Shown piece after piece: positions 8,336 to 16,768 of a DNA stretch of 64,000 nucleotides; the stretch's first letter is position 1, and the number at the start of each line of letters is the position of its first letter. Source of the stretch: Ruminococcaceae bacterium UBA1734. Lineage in GTDB: Bacteria > Bacillota > Clostridia > Oscillospirales > Acutalibacteraceae. The translations under genes were made by a program, and so were the position numbers. The notes under the pieces are model-generated. The model had not been told where the DNA came from. It made no database searches and was given only the letters and a program-made list of their open reading frames with translations. The stretch is taken from positions 49,346 through 113,345 of the forward strand of contig DCIE01000019.1 of the NCBI GenBank assembly GCA_002315765.1. The letters run 5' to 3'.

Positions 8336-9286
8336 TTATTCGTCATCCTTTTTAAGACCGTAGCCAAAGGAATCTAACTTCGCAATTACCTCTTCAAGAG
8401 ATTTGCGACCGAGATTTCTAACCTTCATCATATCGTCTTCCGACTTATTGATTAGGTCTTGTACCGTATTAATTCCGGCACGCTTTAAGCAGTTATAACT
8501 TCTAACCGAAAGGTCGAGTTCGTCAATAGTAAGGTCAAGAACCTTTTCTCTGCCTTCTTCTTTCTTTTCGGCTAAAATGTTTTCGGTCTCACTAACACCC
8601 TCTGTAAGGTCAAGGAATAATTCAAAATGTTCAATAAGAATCTTAGCAGAAAGAGAAATTGCCTCATTTGCTTTGATTGAACCATCAGTCCATACCTCAA
8701 GGGTAAGCTTGCCTTTATCTACAACATTACCAACACGGGTATTGTCAACGGTAAAGTTAGCTTTAAGAACAGGTGTGTAAATCGAGTCAATCGGAATTAC
8801 ACCGATAACGTTCTGTGCCGGCTTGTTTTGCTCTGCCGGAACATAGCCCCTACCTTTTTCGAGAGTCATCTCCATATTGAGCTTTGCACCCTCGTCAAGA
8901 GTAGCGATATACATATCCTGATTAAGAATTTCTACCTCTGAATCTGCTTTGATGTCAGCAGCGGTAACTACGCACGGACCTTCAGCTTCAATATAAATCT
9001 TCTTTTGCTCATCGCAATGAAGCTTTGCTATTAAGCCTTTAAGATTTAATACGATTTCAGTTACATCTTCTTTTACACCGGGAATGGTGGAAAATTCATG
9101 AACAATACCGTCAATCTTAATTGAAGTAACTGCAACGCCCGGGAGGATGGAAAGAAGAACTCTTCTCATGCTGTTTCCGAGAGTTGTAGCATATCCTCTC
9201 TCAAGAGGTTCCATGACGAACTTGCCGTACTTACCGTCATCAGTAAGCTCAAGAGTGTCAATTCTGGGCTTTTCAATTTCTATCAT
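8336..9286 (-). CDS. rpoA: RNA polymerase subunit alpha
   Basis: The 316-residue protein has the dimerising N-terminal domain (about 1-230, with RGYATTLGNSMRRVLLSILPG), a flexible linker, and the C-terminal DNA-binding domain (about 245-316) with LDLSVRSYNCLKRAGINTV and MKVRNLGRKSLEEV. The latter contacts UP elements and activators. It assembles the polymerase core. It lies between rpsD and rplQ as usual for the alpha operon. The 77 bases before it carry a hairpin described separately. Confidence 0.99.
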   Translation of the reverse strand: MIEIEKPRIDTLELTDDGKYGKFVMEPLERGYATTLGNSMRRVLLSILPGVAVTSIKIDGIVHEFSTIPGVKEDVTEIVLNLKGLIAKLHCDEQKKIYIEAEGPCVVTAADIKADSEVEILNQDMYIATLDEGAKLNMEMTLEKGRGYVPAEQNKPAQNVIGVIPIDSIYTPVLKANFTVDNTRVGNVVDKGKLTLEVWTDGSIKANEAISLSAKILIEHFELFLDLTEGVSETENILAEKKEEGREKVLDLTIDELDLSVRSYNCLKRAGINTVQDLINKSEDDMMKVRNLGRKSLEEVIAKLDSFGYGLKKDDE

Positions 9287-9324
9287 TTAAAAGCTCCGTT
9301 TCTCCGCATAGAAAAATTTTAATA

Positions 9325-9352
9325 CACAATACATAATGCGGATTGTATTGTG
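9325..9352 (-). other. Hairpin in the rpsD-rpoA spacer
   Basis: CACAATAC (9325-9332) and GTATTGTG (9345-9352) form a perfect 8-bp stem with a 12-base loop. The loop contains ATGCGG, which can alternatively pair with CCGCAT (9304-9309). There is no U-tract, so it is not an obvious terminator. It could be a processing site or a weak attenuator adjusting rpoA output relative to rpsD (inference). Confidence 0.45.
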
Positions 9353-9363
9353 ATTTAGGTCTA

Positions 9364-9990
9364 TTATCTTGAATAGAATTCGACAATAAGCTGTTCTTCA
9401 ACAGGAGCCTCAATCTGCTCTCTTGTAGGAAGATTGATAACCTTTGCTTCAAGCTTATCACGGTCAACATCAATCCACTGTGGTACAGGCTTTGCACCGT
9501 TAGCTTCGATAACTGCCTTCATCTTTTCTGTGCCGCGAGCCTTTTCGCATACCGAAACAACATCGCCTGCTTTAAGAAGATATGAAGCAATATCTACACG
9601 ACTTCCGTTAACTTCAAAGTGGCCGTGGCCTACAAGCTGTCTTGCTTCTGCTCTTGAAGAAGCAAAGCCTACTCTGTAAACAACATTATCAAGACGACTT
9701 TCAAGAATTCTTAAAAGATTATCGCCTGTAACGCCCTGCTTTCTTTCAGCAACTTCAAAATAATGACGGAATTGATTTTCCTGAACACCATAGAATCTTC
9801 TTGCAGTCTGCTTTGCGCGAAGCTGCAAGCCGTATTCGGATGACTTCTTTCTACCCTGTCCGTGTTGGCCCGGAGCATAACCTCTTATACCAATCGAACA
9901 TTTATCAGAATAGCAGCGTTCGCCCTTTAAGAACAACTTTTGTCCTTCACGACGACAAAGTCTGCAAACTGCACCGGTATATCTTGCCAT
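9364..9990 (-). CDS. rpsD: 30S ribosomal protein S4
   Basis: The 208-residue protein has a zinc-ribbon-like N-terminus (MARYTGAVCRLCRREGQKLF, with further Cys at CYSDKC) and an S4 RNA-binding domain from about residue 98 (RLDNVVYRVGFASSRAEARQ, then VGHGHFEVNGSRVDI). This is the Cys-containing S4 type. S4 nucleates 16S rRNA folding. It follows rpsK by 45 bases within the alpha operon. Confidence 0.98.
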   Translation of the reverse strand: MARYTGAVCRLCRREGQKLFLKGERCYSDKCSIGIRGYAPGQHGQGRKKSSEYGLQLRAKQTARRFYGVQENQFRHYFEVAERKQGVTGDNLLRILESRLDNVVYRVGFASSRAEARQLVGHGHFEVNGSRVDIASYLLKAGDVVSVCEKARGTEKMKAVIEANGAKPVPQWIDVDRDKLEAKVINLPTREQIEAPVEEQLIVEFYSR

Positions 9991-10035
9991 CTGTTACACC
10001 TCCAAAAAATTTGTAACAATAGTTTTGTAATTAAA

Positions 10036-10434
10036 TTATACGCGTCTTCTCTTGGGAGGACGGCAGCCGTTATGAGGAATCGGGGTAACATCTTTAATCA
10101 TATTTACCTCAAGACCTGCTGACTGCAAAGCACGGATAGCAGCTTCTCGTCCAGCACCGGGACCTTTAACATAAACTTCAACAGTCTTTAAACCGTGCTC
10201 CATTGCTGCCTTTGCTGCCATTTCTGCTGCACTTTGTGCTGCAAAAGGAGTAGACTTCTTAGAACCACGGAATCCGAGTTCACCGGCAGATGCCCAAGAA
10301 AGAGCATTACCCTGTGTATCGGTAATAGTTACTATTGTGTTGTTGAAGGTTGACTGAATATGAGCAGCACCGCGTTCAATATTTTTCTTTTCACGACGAC
10401 GGCGTGAACCGGTCGTTTTCTTAGCAGTAGCCAT
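10036..10434 (-). CDS. rpsK: 30S ribosomal protein S11
   Basis: The 132-residue protein has the conserved AHIQSTFNNTIVTITD, SAGELGFRGSKKSTPFAAQ and C-terminal DVTPIPHNGCRPPKRRRV. S11 lies on the platform of the small subunit near the mRNA Shine-Dalgarno helix. The N-terminus is rich in Lys/Arg. The gene lies 16 bases after rpsM, the normal order. Confidence 0.98.
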   Translation of the reverse strand: MATAKKTTGSRRRREKKNIERGAAHIQSTFNNTIVTITDTQGNALSWASAGELGFRGSKKSTPFAAQSAAEMAAKAAMEHGLKTVEVYVKGPGAGREAAIRALQSAGLEVNMIKDVTPIPHNGCRPPKRRRV

Positions 10435-10450
10435 TTATTCTTCCTCCTAC

Positions 10451-10819
10451 TTACTTTTTCTTGTTAGCTATCGTTCTCTTCGGACCCTTACGAGTACGAG
10501 CATTTGTTTTTGAACGCTGTCCTCTTACGGGAAGTCCCTTACGATGACGAAGTCCGCGATAACTACCGATTTCAATAAGTCTTTTAATGTCAAGAGCTAT
10601 GGTACGACGACGGTCGCCTTCTACCTGAAGGTTGTGGTCGATGTACTCACGAAGCTTGGAAATATCTTCCTCTGACAAATCCTTTACACGGATATCCGGA
10701 TTTATACCGGTATCGGCAAGGATTTTTTTAGATGTTGTAAGACCTATTCCGTAAATGTAAGTGAGTCCTATTTCAACTCGCTTCTCATTCGGAAGGTCAA
10801 CACCAGCAATACGTGCCAT
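10451..10819 (-). CDS. rpsM: 30S ribosomal protein S13
   Basis: The 122-residue protein starts MARIAGVDLPNEKRVEIGLT and ends in the basic tail RGQRSKTNARTRKGPKRT. It has the helix-hairpin-helix YIYGIGLTTSKKIL that contacts 16S rRNA, and it bridges the head to the large subunit. It follows rpmJ by 35 bases. Confidence 0.98.
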   Translation of the reverse strand: MARIAGVDLPNEKRVEIGLTYIYGIGLTTSKKILADTGINPDIRVKDLSEEDISKLREYIDHNLQVEGDRRRTIALDIKRLIEIGSYRGLRHRKGLPVRGQRSKTNARTRKGPKRTIANKKK

Positions 10820-10854
10820 TTATAAAAGCACCTCCATTTAAAGTTTTGAGTAAA

Positions 10855-10968
10855 TTAACCCTGACGCTGTTTGTGCTTCGGGTTCTCACAAATAACCATG
10901 ATTTTACCCTTACGCTTAATGACTTTGCATTTTTCGCAAATCCTTTTTACAGAAGGTCTGACTTTCAT
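10855..10968 (-). CDS. rpmJ: 50S ribosomal protein L36
   Basis: This 37-codon gene encodes MKVRPSVKRICEKCKVIKR and ends KHKQRQG. The zinc ligands are Cys11, Cys14, Cys27 and His32, so it is the zinc-binding form. An AGGAGG-type ribosome-binding site lies just upstream (the reverse of acctcc at 10977-10982). It sits between infA and rpsM as in most Firmicutes. There is no zinc-free paralogue in the window. Confidence 0.97.
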   Translation of the reverse strand: MKVRPSVKRICEKCKVIKRKGKIMVICENPKHKQRQG

Positions 10969-10997
10969 TTGGATTTACCTCCTAAAAATTTTACCTA

Positions 10998-11216
10998 TTA
11001 TTTTGAACGCCAAGTAATGCGTCCTTTTGACAGGTCATACGGCGACATCTCTACCGTTACCTTATCTCCCGGAAGAATTCGTATAAAGTTCATACGAAGC
11101 TTTCCCGAAATATGGGCAAGTATTTGATGTCCACCCTGGATTTCTACCTTGAACATTGCGTTTGGCATAGCCTCAACAACGGTTCCTTCAATTTCTATCA
11201 TATCTGATTTTGACAT
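10998..11216 (-). CDS. infA: Translation initiation factor IF-1
   Basis: The 72-residue single-OB-fold protein begins MSKSDMIEIEGTVVEAMPNA and has the hallmark GHQILAHISGKLRMNFIRI and LPGDKVTVEMSPYDL. It occupies the A site during initiation. The length is exactly that of the family. It lies 43 bases after map and 29 bases before rpmJ, which is the conserved order. Confidence 0.98.
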   Translation of the reverse strand: MSKSDMIEIEGTVVEAMPNAMFKVEIQGGHQILAHISGKLRMNFIRILPGDKVTVEMSPYDLSKGRITWRSK

Positions 11217-11259
11217 ATTTTTCTCTCCCTAAATATAAGTTTACTTAATATAACTGTAA

Positions 11260-12009
11260 TTACTCCTGCGTAAGTATTTTTGCACCTTCGCGAGTTATTA
11301 CAACCGTATGCTCAAAGTGAGCAGAAAGTGAACCATCACGGGTAAGAACAGTCCATCCGTCCGGCTGAACCGATACTCCGTGTTTTCCGGCATTAACCAT
11401 TGGCTCTATGGCTATGGTCATACCCGGAAGCAGTCTTATTCCTCTGCCGGGAGTGCCAAAATTAGGTACCTCCGGGGGTTCATGCATTTCGGTTCCTATG
11501 CCGTGTCCGACAAAATCCCGAACTACCGAAAATCCCCTATCCTCAACATACTTCTGCACTGCGTATCCTATGTCTCCGATTCTGCCGCCGGAACGAGCCG
11601 CCGCAATTCCTTCATAAAGGCTTTGCTTCGTTACATCCATCAGCCGCTTTGCCTCGGGTGAAACATCCCCACAGGCAAAAGTGGCGGCATTATCGCCATG
11701 ATACCCTTCAAACTTTGCACCAAGGTCAACGCTGACGATGTCCCCTGCACAAATTTTGCGTTTTTTGCTCGGTATGCCGTGAATTACCTCGTTGTTGATT
11801 GATATACATGCGGTTGCCGGATAGCCTTCATAATTCTTAAAGTTGGGAACTGCTCCCTTACTTCTTATGAATTTTTCGGCTATCTCATCAAGCTCTCCGG
11901 TTGTTATACCGGGCTCTACCGCATTACCAACTAAATTTAATGCTTGTGCCGATATTCTACAAGCTTCCCGCATAATAGAAAGCTCTCGTTCGGTTTTAAG
12001 CACTATCAT
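11260..12009 (-). CDS. map: Methionine aminopeptidase, type I
   Basis: The 249-residue pita-bread-fold metalloprotease removes N-terminal Met. Metal ligands are visible: Asp in SVDLGAKFEGYHGDNAATF (two acids), His in VGHGIGTEMHEPP, Glu in AIEPMVNAG, and a C-terminal Glu in AHFEHTVVIT. HGIPSKKRKICAGDIVSVD precedes them. It lacks the N-terminal SEC-C zinc extension. It follows adk by three bases, so the two are almost certainly co-translated. Confidence 0.98.
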   Translation of the reverse strand: MIVLKTERELSIMREACRISAQALNLVGNAVEPGITTGELDEIAEKFIRSKGAVPNFKNYEGYPATACISINNEVIHGIPSKKRKICAGDIVSVDLGAKFEGYHGDNAATFACGDVSPEAKRLMDVTKQSLYEGIAAARSGGRIGDIGYAVQKYVEDRGFSVVRDFVGHGIGTEMHEPPEVPNFGTPGRGIRLLPGMTIAIEPMVNAGKHGVSVQPDGWTVLTRDGSLSAHFEHTVVITREGAKILTQE

Positions 12010-12012
12010 AGC

Positions 12013-12648
12013 TTATATCTCCGAAAGTGCTTTTAGCACAAGAGCAGTTGTGTCAGCAACATCATCCTGTCCCTCAACTATAAGCAACTTTTCCTGGGCT
12101 TTATAGTAATCCTTTAACGGCTCGGTCTGTTCATGATAAACATTAAGTCTATTAAGAACTGTTTCCGGCTCATCGTCCTTACGGATAACAAGCTTTCCGC
12201 CACAGGTATTACAAACGCCCTCAACTGCCGGTTTCTTATATTCGGTATGATAACTTGCTCCGCATTTCTCACAAACTCTTCTACCTGACATACGCTTTAC
12301 TATTTCGCTGTCCATAACCTCAATGGAAAGAGCAGCATCAATAGCAATACCCATAGTATCAAGTGCCTTAGCCTGTGGAATTGTACGCGGGAAACCATCA
12401 AGAATAAATCCGCCTTGGCAATCGCTTTCGGACAAGCGCTCCTTAATGATGCCTATTACGACCTCATCCGGAACCAACTCACCCTTATCAATATAAGCTT
12501 TAGCTTTCAGCCCCATCTCGGTGCCCTCTTTAAGGGCTGCACGGATAATATTACCCGTGGAAATAGTGGGGATACTGAATTTTTCAGAGATTATCTCTGC
12601 CTGAGTGCCTTTTCCTGCACCCGGGGCTCCTAATAATATCAGTTTCAT
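12013..12648 (-). CDS. adk: Adenylate kinase (zinc-containing)
   Basis: The 211-residue enzyme interconverts AMP + ATP and 2 ADP. The P-loop GAPGAGKGTQA is at about 7-17, the LID lies around 125-160, and the motif GFPRTIPQA is present. The LID carries a Cys4-type zinc site, CEKCGASYH...CNTCGG, typical of Gram-positive Adk. It lies 12 bases after secY. Confidence 0.98.
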   Translation of the reverse strand: MKLILLGAPGAGKGTQAEIISEKFSIPTISTGNIIRAALKEGTEMGLKAKAYIDKGELVPDEVVIGIIKERLSESDCQGGFILDGFPRTIPQAKALDTMGIAIDAALSIEVMDSEIVKRMSGRRVCEKCGASYHTEYKKPAVEGVCNTCGGKLVIRKDDEPETVLNRLNVYHEQTEPLKDYYKAQEKLLIVEGQDDVADTTALVLKALSEI

Positions 12649-12660
12649 TATCTACTCCTA

Positions 12661-13938
12661 TTAATCAAGGAAGCCCTTGTAATGGCGCATCATCATCTGA
12701 GACTCAAGATTTTGAACTGTATCAAGAGCAACACCAACCATAATTAGGATAGATGTACCACCCAAAGACACATTGATACCGCCTACATTTCCTACAATAA
12801 TAGGAAGGATTGCGATAACACTCAAGAAGATAGCACCTAAAAGGGTAATTCTTGACAAAATCTTTGAAATAAAGTCGGATGAAGGTTTGCCGGGACGAAT
12901 TCCCGGAATTGCGCCGCCGTTCTTACGCAGATTGTTTGCCATTTCAATAGGATTGAACTGAATTGTTGTATAGAAATACGCAAAAGCAATAATCATAATG
13001 AAATAGATAACTGCGTAGAAAGCGCCTCTTGTGCTGAATAGCGCAAGGAACTTATGCCAGGTCGGCTGGTCGTAAACCGTATAATTCTTTGTAAAGGAAA
13101 GAATCATTGTAGGAAGCATAAGGATTGAGGATGCAAAGATGATTGGCATAACGCCCGACATATTAACCTTAATCGGAATATGTGTGTTTTGACCGCCGTA
13201 CATCTTGTTACCTACAACACGCTTAGCATACTGAACCGGAATACGGCGTTCTGCATTGGTCATCCATACGATAAATCCGATAACAACCAAGAAAACAACT
13301 ACAATTCCGATTACTGCTACCGAGTGGGACTTGAAGTTTTTAACGAGAACTTCAAATGCCTGTGGTCCACGAGAAAGAATACCTGCAAAAAGCAAGATGG
13401 AAATACCGTTTCCGATACCCTTAACATCAATCTGCTCACCGAGCCACATTACAAGAGCCGAACCTGCCGTAAAGGCAAGAACGATAACGAATGCTGCGAA
13501 TACAACCGAGCCGCCCTTTACCGAAAGGAAGCTTGAATTCTTTAAATAGAAGAAATAAGCTGTACCTTGGATTAAAGAAAGGATAACTGTTGTATAACGG
13601 GTAATGGTTGCAAGTTTCTTTTGTCCCTCTTCGCCTTCCTTTGAAAGACGCTCAAGAGCAGGAATAGCAACACACAAAAGCTGAATGATAATTGAAGAGT
13701 TGATGTACGGGGTAACCGACATAGCGAAGATTGCACCGTATTCAAGTCCGCCACCTGTAAGTATTGACAGATAGTTGAAGAAATCATTAGTTGTGCCTGC
13801 ATCCCAAAGCTTGCTTACATTAATGTAAGGAACCGGGATAACCGATCCTATTCTGAAAATTACAATAATAAAGATGGTAAATAAAATTTTATTACGAATT
13901 TCTTTTACCTTCCAAGCGTTTTTTAAAGTCTCTAACAT
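12661..13938 (-). CDS. secY: Protein translocase subunit SecY
   Basis: The 425-residue membrane protein has about ten hydrophobic segments and forms the Sec channel. Family blocks seen: RIGSVIPVPYIN near the N-terminus, the plug-region segment GGGLEYGAIFAMSVTPYINS, RRIPVQYAKRVVGNKMYGG, HIPIKVNMSGVMPIIFASS and FNPIEMANNLRKNGGAIPG. It starts one base after rplO ends, so translation is probably coupled. It lies between rplO and adk as in other Firmicutes. Confidence 0.98.
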   Translation of the reverse strand: MLETLKNAWKVKEIRNKILFTIFIIVIFRIGSVIPVPYINVSKLWDAGTTNDFFNYLSILTGGGLEYGAIFAMSVTPYINSSIIIQLLCVAIPALERLSKEGEEGQKKLATITRYTTVILSLIQGTAYFFYLKNSSFLSVKGGSVVFAAFVIVLAFTAGSALVMWLGEQIDVKGIGNGISILLFAGILSRGPQAFEVLVKNFKSHSVAVIGIVVVFLVVIGFIVWMTNAERRIPVQYAKRVVGNKMYGGQNTHIPIKVNMSGVMPIIFASSILMLPTMILSFTKNYTVYDQPTWHKFLALFSTRGAFYAVIYFIMIIAFAYFYTTIQFNPIEMANNLRKNGGAIPGIRPGKPSSDFISKILSRITLLGAIFLSVIAILPIIVGNVGGINVSLGGTSILIMVGVALDTVQNLESQMMMRHYKGFLD

Positions 13939-13939
13939 A

Positions 13940-14380
13940 TTAGATCACTTCAGCCTTTCCGCCTGCGGCATTAATTTTTTCAGCAGCAGAAGCAGAGAAT
14001 GCATTTAGGTTAACAGTAAGCTTCTTTTCAACCTTGCCGTTACCCAATACCTTAACCGGCTTATCCGCTTTCTTTATTATTCCTTTTTCCTGAAGAGCTG
14101 TAGCATCTACTACTGCACCGTCCTCGAACACATTGAGAGCCGAAACATTAATAGCTACCCATTCCTCAGCGAAAATATTATTAAAGCCACGCTTAGGAAT
14201 TCGTCTTTGCAGTGGCATCTGACCACCTTCAAATCCGGGTCTCATACCGTGTCCGGCACGAGCCTTTTGTCCCTTATGTCCTTTACCGGCTGTTTTGCCG
14301 TTTCCGGAACCGTGACCTCTACCTATACGCTTTGATTCCTTTGTAGAACCAAAAGCAGGAGACAATTCATGCAATTTCAT
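13940..14380 (-). CDS. rplO: 50S ribosomal protein L15
   Basis: The 146-residue protein starts MKLHELSPAFGSTKESKRIG, followed by the glycine-rich RGHGSGNGKTAGKGHKGQKA and FEGGQMPLQRRIPKRGF. The ATG at 14380 is preferred over the in-frame GTG nine bases upstream, because that GTG lies inside the GGAGGTG ribosome-binding site. L15 is a late-assembling large-subunit protein. It lies directly before secY. Confidence 0.98.
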   Translation of the reverse strand: MKLHELSPAFGSTKESKRIGRGHGSGNGKTAGKGHKGQKARAGHGMRPGFEGGQMPLQRRIPKRGFNNIFAEEWVAINVSALNVFEDGAVVDATALQEKGIIKKADKPVKVLGNGKVEKKLTVNLNAFSASAAEKINAAGGKAEVI

Positions 14381-14449
14381 TGTTCGCACCTCCTTATTAG
14401 ATTAACGGTTTTATCCGTTACCGTAAATATTACGGCAAAATACATTTAA

Positions 14450-14647
14450 TTAGCCTTCGATTACTTGAACAAGATGTGAAATCTTGTTTATTTTGCCTTT
14501 TGTCTGGGCGTTGTCCGGCTGTACCGAAACATCGCCAACTTTATGAAGACCTAATGCGTGAGCAGTTGCAATCTGGTCCTTTTTAGAACCAATTGTGCTC
14601 TTTACAAGTTTAACTGTAAGGCCGGCAGCCTTTTTCTTTGTTGCCAT
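14450..14647 (-). CDS. rpmD: 50S ribosomal protein L30
   Basis: The 65-residue protein contains TVKLVKSTIGSKKDQIATA, ALGLHKVGDVSVQPDN and INKISHLVQV, the bacterial L30 pattern, with a short extra N-terminus (MATKKKAAG). It binds 23S rRNA. It lies 14 bases after rpsE. The 69 bases before rplO hold no gene. Confidence 0.97.
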   Translation of the reverse strand: MATKKKAAGLTVKLVKSTIGSKKDQIATAHALGLHKVGDVSVQPDNAQTKGKINKISHLVQVIEG

Positions 14648-14661
14648 TGTGCTGCTCCCCC

Positions 14662-15165
14662 TTAACCTAAGATTTCCTGTGGTTTCTTGCCACGAACAGC
14701 TGCAACTTGGTCAACGTCACGAAGTGCTGCAAGTCCTGCAACTGTGGCACGAACTACATTACAAGGATTGTTTGAACGCAAAGCCTTAGTACGGATATCC
14801 TTAATACCTACGATTTCAACAACGGCACGAACTGCACCGCCGGCAATAACTCCGGTACCGGGAGCAGCCGGTTTTAAGAGAACACGACCTGCGCCGAATT
14901 CACCGATGATTTCGTGTGGTATTGTTGTACCCTTTAAGGAAACCTTAATAAGATTTTTCTTGGCGTCTTCTATACCCTTGCGGATAGCGTCCGGAACTTC
15001 GCCTGCTTTACCGAGACCGAAACCTACGATGCCGTTTCCGTCGCCTACAACAACAAGTGCTGCAAACTTCATTATACGACCACCCTTAACGGTTTTGGAA
15101 ACACGGTTAATAGATACGACGCGTTCCTGCAAATCTAATGTTGATGCATCAATATTTGTAGCCAA
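14662..15165 (-). CDS. rpsE: 30S ribosomal protein S5 (TTG start)
   Basis: The 167-residue protein has LDLQERVVSINRVSKTVKGG, VGDGNGIVGFGLGKAGEVP and IIGEFGAGRVLLKPAAPGTG, covering both S5 domains; it controls decoding fidelity. The frame is open to 15294 but overlaps rplR there. The TTG at 15165 has GGAGG six bases upstream and gives the usual length of about 165 residues, so I take it as the start. Non-ATG starts recur in this window. Confidence 0.95.
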   Translation of the reverse strand: MATNIDASTLDLQERVVSINRVSKTVKGGRIMKFAALVVVGDGNGIVGFGLGKAGEVPDAIRKGIEDAKKNLIKVSLKGTTIPHEIIGEFGAGRVLLKPAAPGTGVIAGGAVRAVVEIVGIKDIRTKALRSNNPCNVVRATVAGLAALRDVDQVAAVRGKKPQEILG

Positions 15166-15181
15166 AAGTATTCCTCCTTTA

Positions 15182-15541
15182 TTAGAACTTGAGGCCGCCC
15201 TCACGGGCACCTTCGGCAAGCTCCTTGACACGGCCGTGATAAATGTATCCGCCACGGTCAAAAACCACATCGCCGATACCCTTTTCTGCGGCACGTTCTG
15301 CTATTTTAAGTCCAACTTTTTTAGCGCCTTCGCAGTTACCTGCATTTTCGCCGAAATCTTTTTCGTTTGAAGATGCGGAAACTAATGTTACGCTATTTTC
15401 ATCGTCGATAAGCTGGGCGTAGATGTAGCTGTTGGAGCGGAATACTGCAAGACGAGGTCTTGCTGCTGTACCGGTTATTTTAGAACGAACACGGGCATGG
15501 CGTTTAAGTCTTGCCTTGTTGCTGTCTGATTTGCTAACCAT
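15182..15541 (-). CDS. rplR: 50S ribosomal protein L18
   Basis: The 119-residue protein has a basic N-terminus (KARLKRHARVRSKITGTA), RPRLAVFRSNSYIYAQLIDD and the C-terminal VVFDRGGYIYHGRVKELAEG. L18 carries 5S rRNA into the central protuberance together with L5. It lies between rplF and rpsE, spaced by 16-18 bases. Confidence 0.98.
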   Translation of the reverse strand: MVSKSDSNKARLKRHARVRSKITGTAARPRLAVFRSNSYIYAQLIDDENSVTLVSASSNEKDFGENAGNCEGAKKVGLKIAERAAEKGIGDVVFDRGGYIYHGRVKELAEGAREGGLKF

Positions 15542-15559
15542 TTTAAAAACACTCCTTTA

Positions 15560-16108
15560 TTACTTCTTAGCACCCTTGGCTGCTTTACCTTCTTTGCGGC
15601 GGATGTATTCGCCTGCGTACTTAATACCCTTGCCCTTATATGGCTCCGGTGGACGCTTCTTACGAATGTCTGCTGCAAATTGGCCAACCAATTGCTTATC
15701 GGCACCGCTAATGATTACCTGGTTCGGACCGGGCACTTCAATAGAGATACCATCTACTTCGGGAACGATAACCTGATGTGAAAAACCGAGGTTCATCACA
15801 AGGTTTTTGCCCTGCTTCTGAGCACGATAACCAACGCCGTTGATTTCAAGTGTCTTGGAATATCCTTCTGTAACACCTGTAACCATATTTGCGATAAGTG
15901 TTCGTGTAAGTCCGTGCATTGCACGATGCTCCTTATTGTCGCTTGGACGGCTAACATTAATTTCGTTACCTTCCATTACTACGGCAATATCGGAATGGAA
16001 CTCATAAGAGAGTTCGCCCTTTGCACCCTTAACGGTAATCTTGTTGCCGTCAATCTTAACGTCAACTCCGGCAGGTACTGTTATTGGCTTCTTACCTATT
16101 CTTGACAT
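15560..16108 (-). CDS. rplF: 50S ribosomal protein L6
   Basis: The 182-residue protein shows the duplicated L6 fold: MSRIGKKPITVPAGVDVKID and TVKGAKGELSYEF in the first half, GVGYRAQKQGKNLVMNLGFS and the signature PEPYKGKGIKYAGEYIRRKE in the second. It lies near the factor-binding site at the base of the L7/L12 stalk. It follows rpsH by 14 bases. Confidence 0.98.
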   Translation of the reverse strand: MSRIGKKPITVPAGVDVKIDGNKITVKGAKGELSYEFHSDIAVVMEGNEINVSRPSDNKEHRAMHGLTRTLIANMVTGVTEGYSKTLEINGVGYRAQKQGKNLVMNLGFSHQVIVPEVDGISIEVPGPNQVIISGADKQLVGQFAADIRKKRPPEPYKGKGIKYAGEYIRRKEGKAAKGAKK

Positions 16109-16122
16109 AACTCAGTACCTCC

Positions 16123-16521
16123 TTACCAGATATAAGCCAGAACTTCGCCGCCGACATTAGCTTTGCGAGCCTGCTTATCTGTCATAATACCCTTAGAGGT
16201 GGAGAGGATTGCTACGCCGAGGCCCTTCATAACCTTTGGCATATCCTCTACATTTGTATAAATACGTAGACCGGGCTTTGATACACGGCGAATACCGGTA
16301 ATAGTCTGCGCCTTATTCTGACCGTACTTCAAAACAATATGAATTACGCCCTGCTTGCCGTCTTCTTCAACGGCGAAGCTGCTGATGTAACCTTCATCAA
16401 GTAAAATCTGGGCAATAGCCTTTTTTACCTTTGATGCGGGAACATCGACCGAATCGTGTTTTGCTGCAGATGCATTACGAATTCTCGTAAGCATATCAGC
16501 TATCGTATCGGTGATTTGCAT
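16123..16521 (-). CDS. rpsH: 30S ribosomal protein S8
   Basis: The 132-residue protein begins MQITDTIADMLTRIRNASAA and has SKPGLRIYTNVEDMPKVMKG and the C-terminal GIMTDKQARKANVGGEVLAY. S8 binds the 16S rRNA central domain; in E. coli it is the autogenous repressor of the spc operon. It follows rpsN by 49 bases. Confidence 0.98.
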   Translation of the reverse strand: MQITDTIADMLTRIRNASAAKHDSVDVPASKVKKAIAQILLDEGYISSFAVEEDGKQGVIHIVLKYGQNKAQTITGIRRVSKPGLRIYTNVEDMPKVMKGLGVAILSTSKGIMTDKQARKANVGGEVLAYIW

Positions 16522-16570
16522 ACCGTAAACCTCCTTCTGGCAATGGATTTCTTTCCATTACCTAACTACC

Positions 16571-16756
16571 TTACCAGCTTGCTTTCTTTACTCCCGGAAT
16601 CTCGCCCTTATATGCGAGTTCACGGAAACATATACGGCAGATGCCGTATTTACGAAGATAAGCATGCGGGCGGCCACAGATTTTACATCTGTTGTATTCT
16701 CTTGTTGAAAATTTTGCAGGACGAGCCTGTTTAACCTTCATAGCAGTTTTAGCCAT
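16571..16756 (-). CDS. rpsN: 30S ribosomal protein S14, zinc-binding (type Z)
   Basis: This is the 61-residue short form. Four cysteines in CKICGRPHAYLRKYGICRIC form the zinc site, followed by CFRELAYKGEIPGVKKASW. The short type Z is normal in Firmicutes, with long type C forms used under zinc shortage. It lies 12 bases after rplE. Confidence 0.98.
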   Translation of the reverse strand: MAKTAMKVKQARPAKFSTREYNRCKICGRPHAYLRKYGICRICFRELAYKGEIPGVKKASW

Positions 16757-16768
16757 AATTCCTTCTCC

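Noticed and set aside
14687..15370. 227-codon plus-strand frame opposite rpsE and rplR
   Set aside because: It lies wholly antisense to two certain ribosomal protein genes and shows no family features, so it is a codon-bias shadow.
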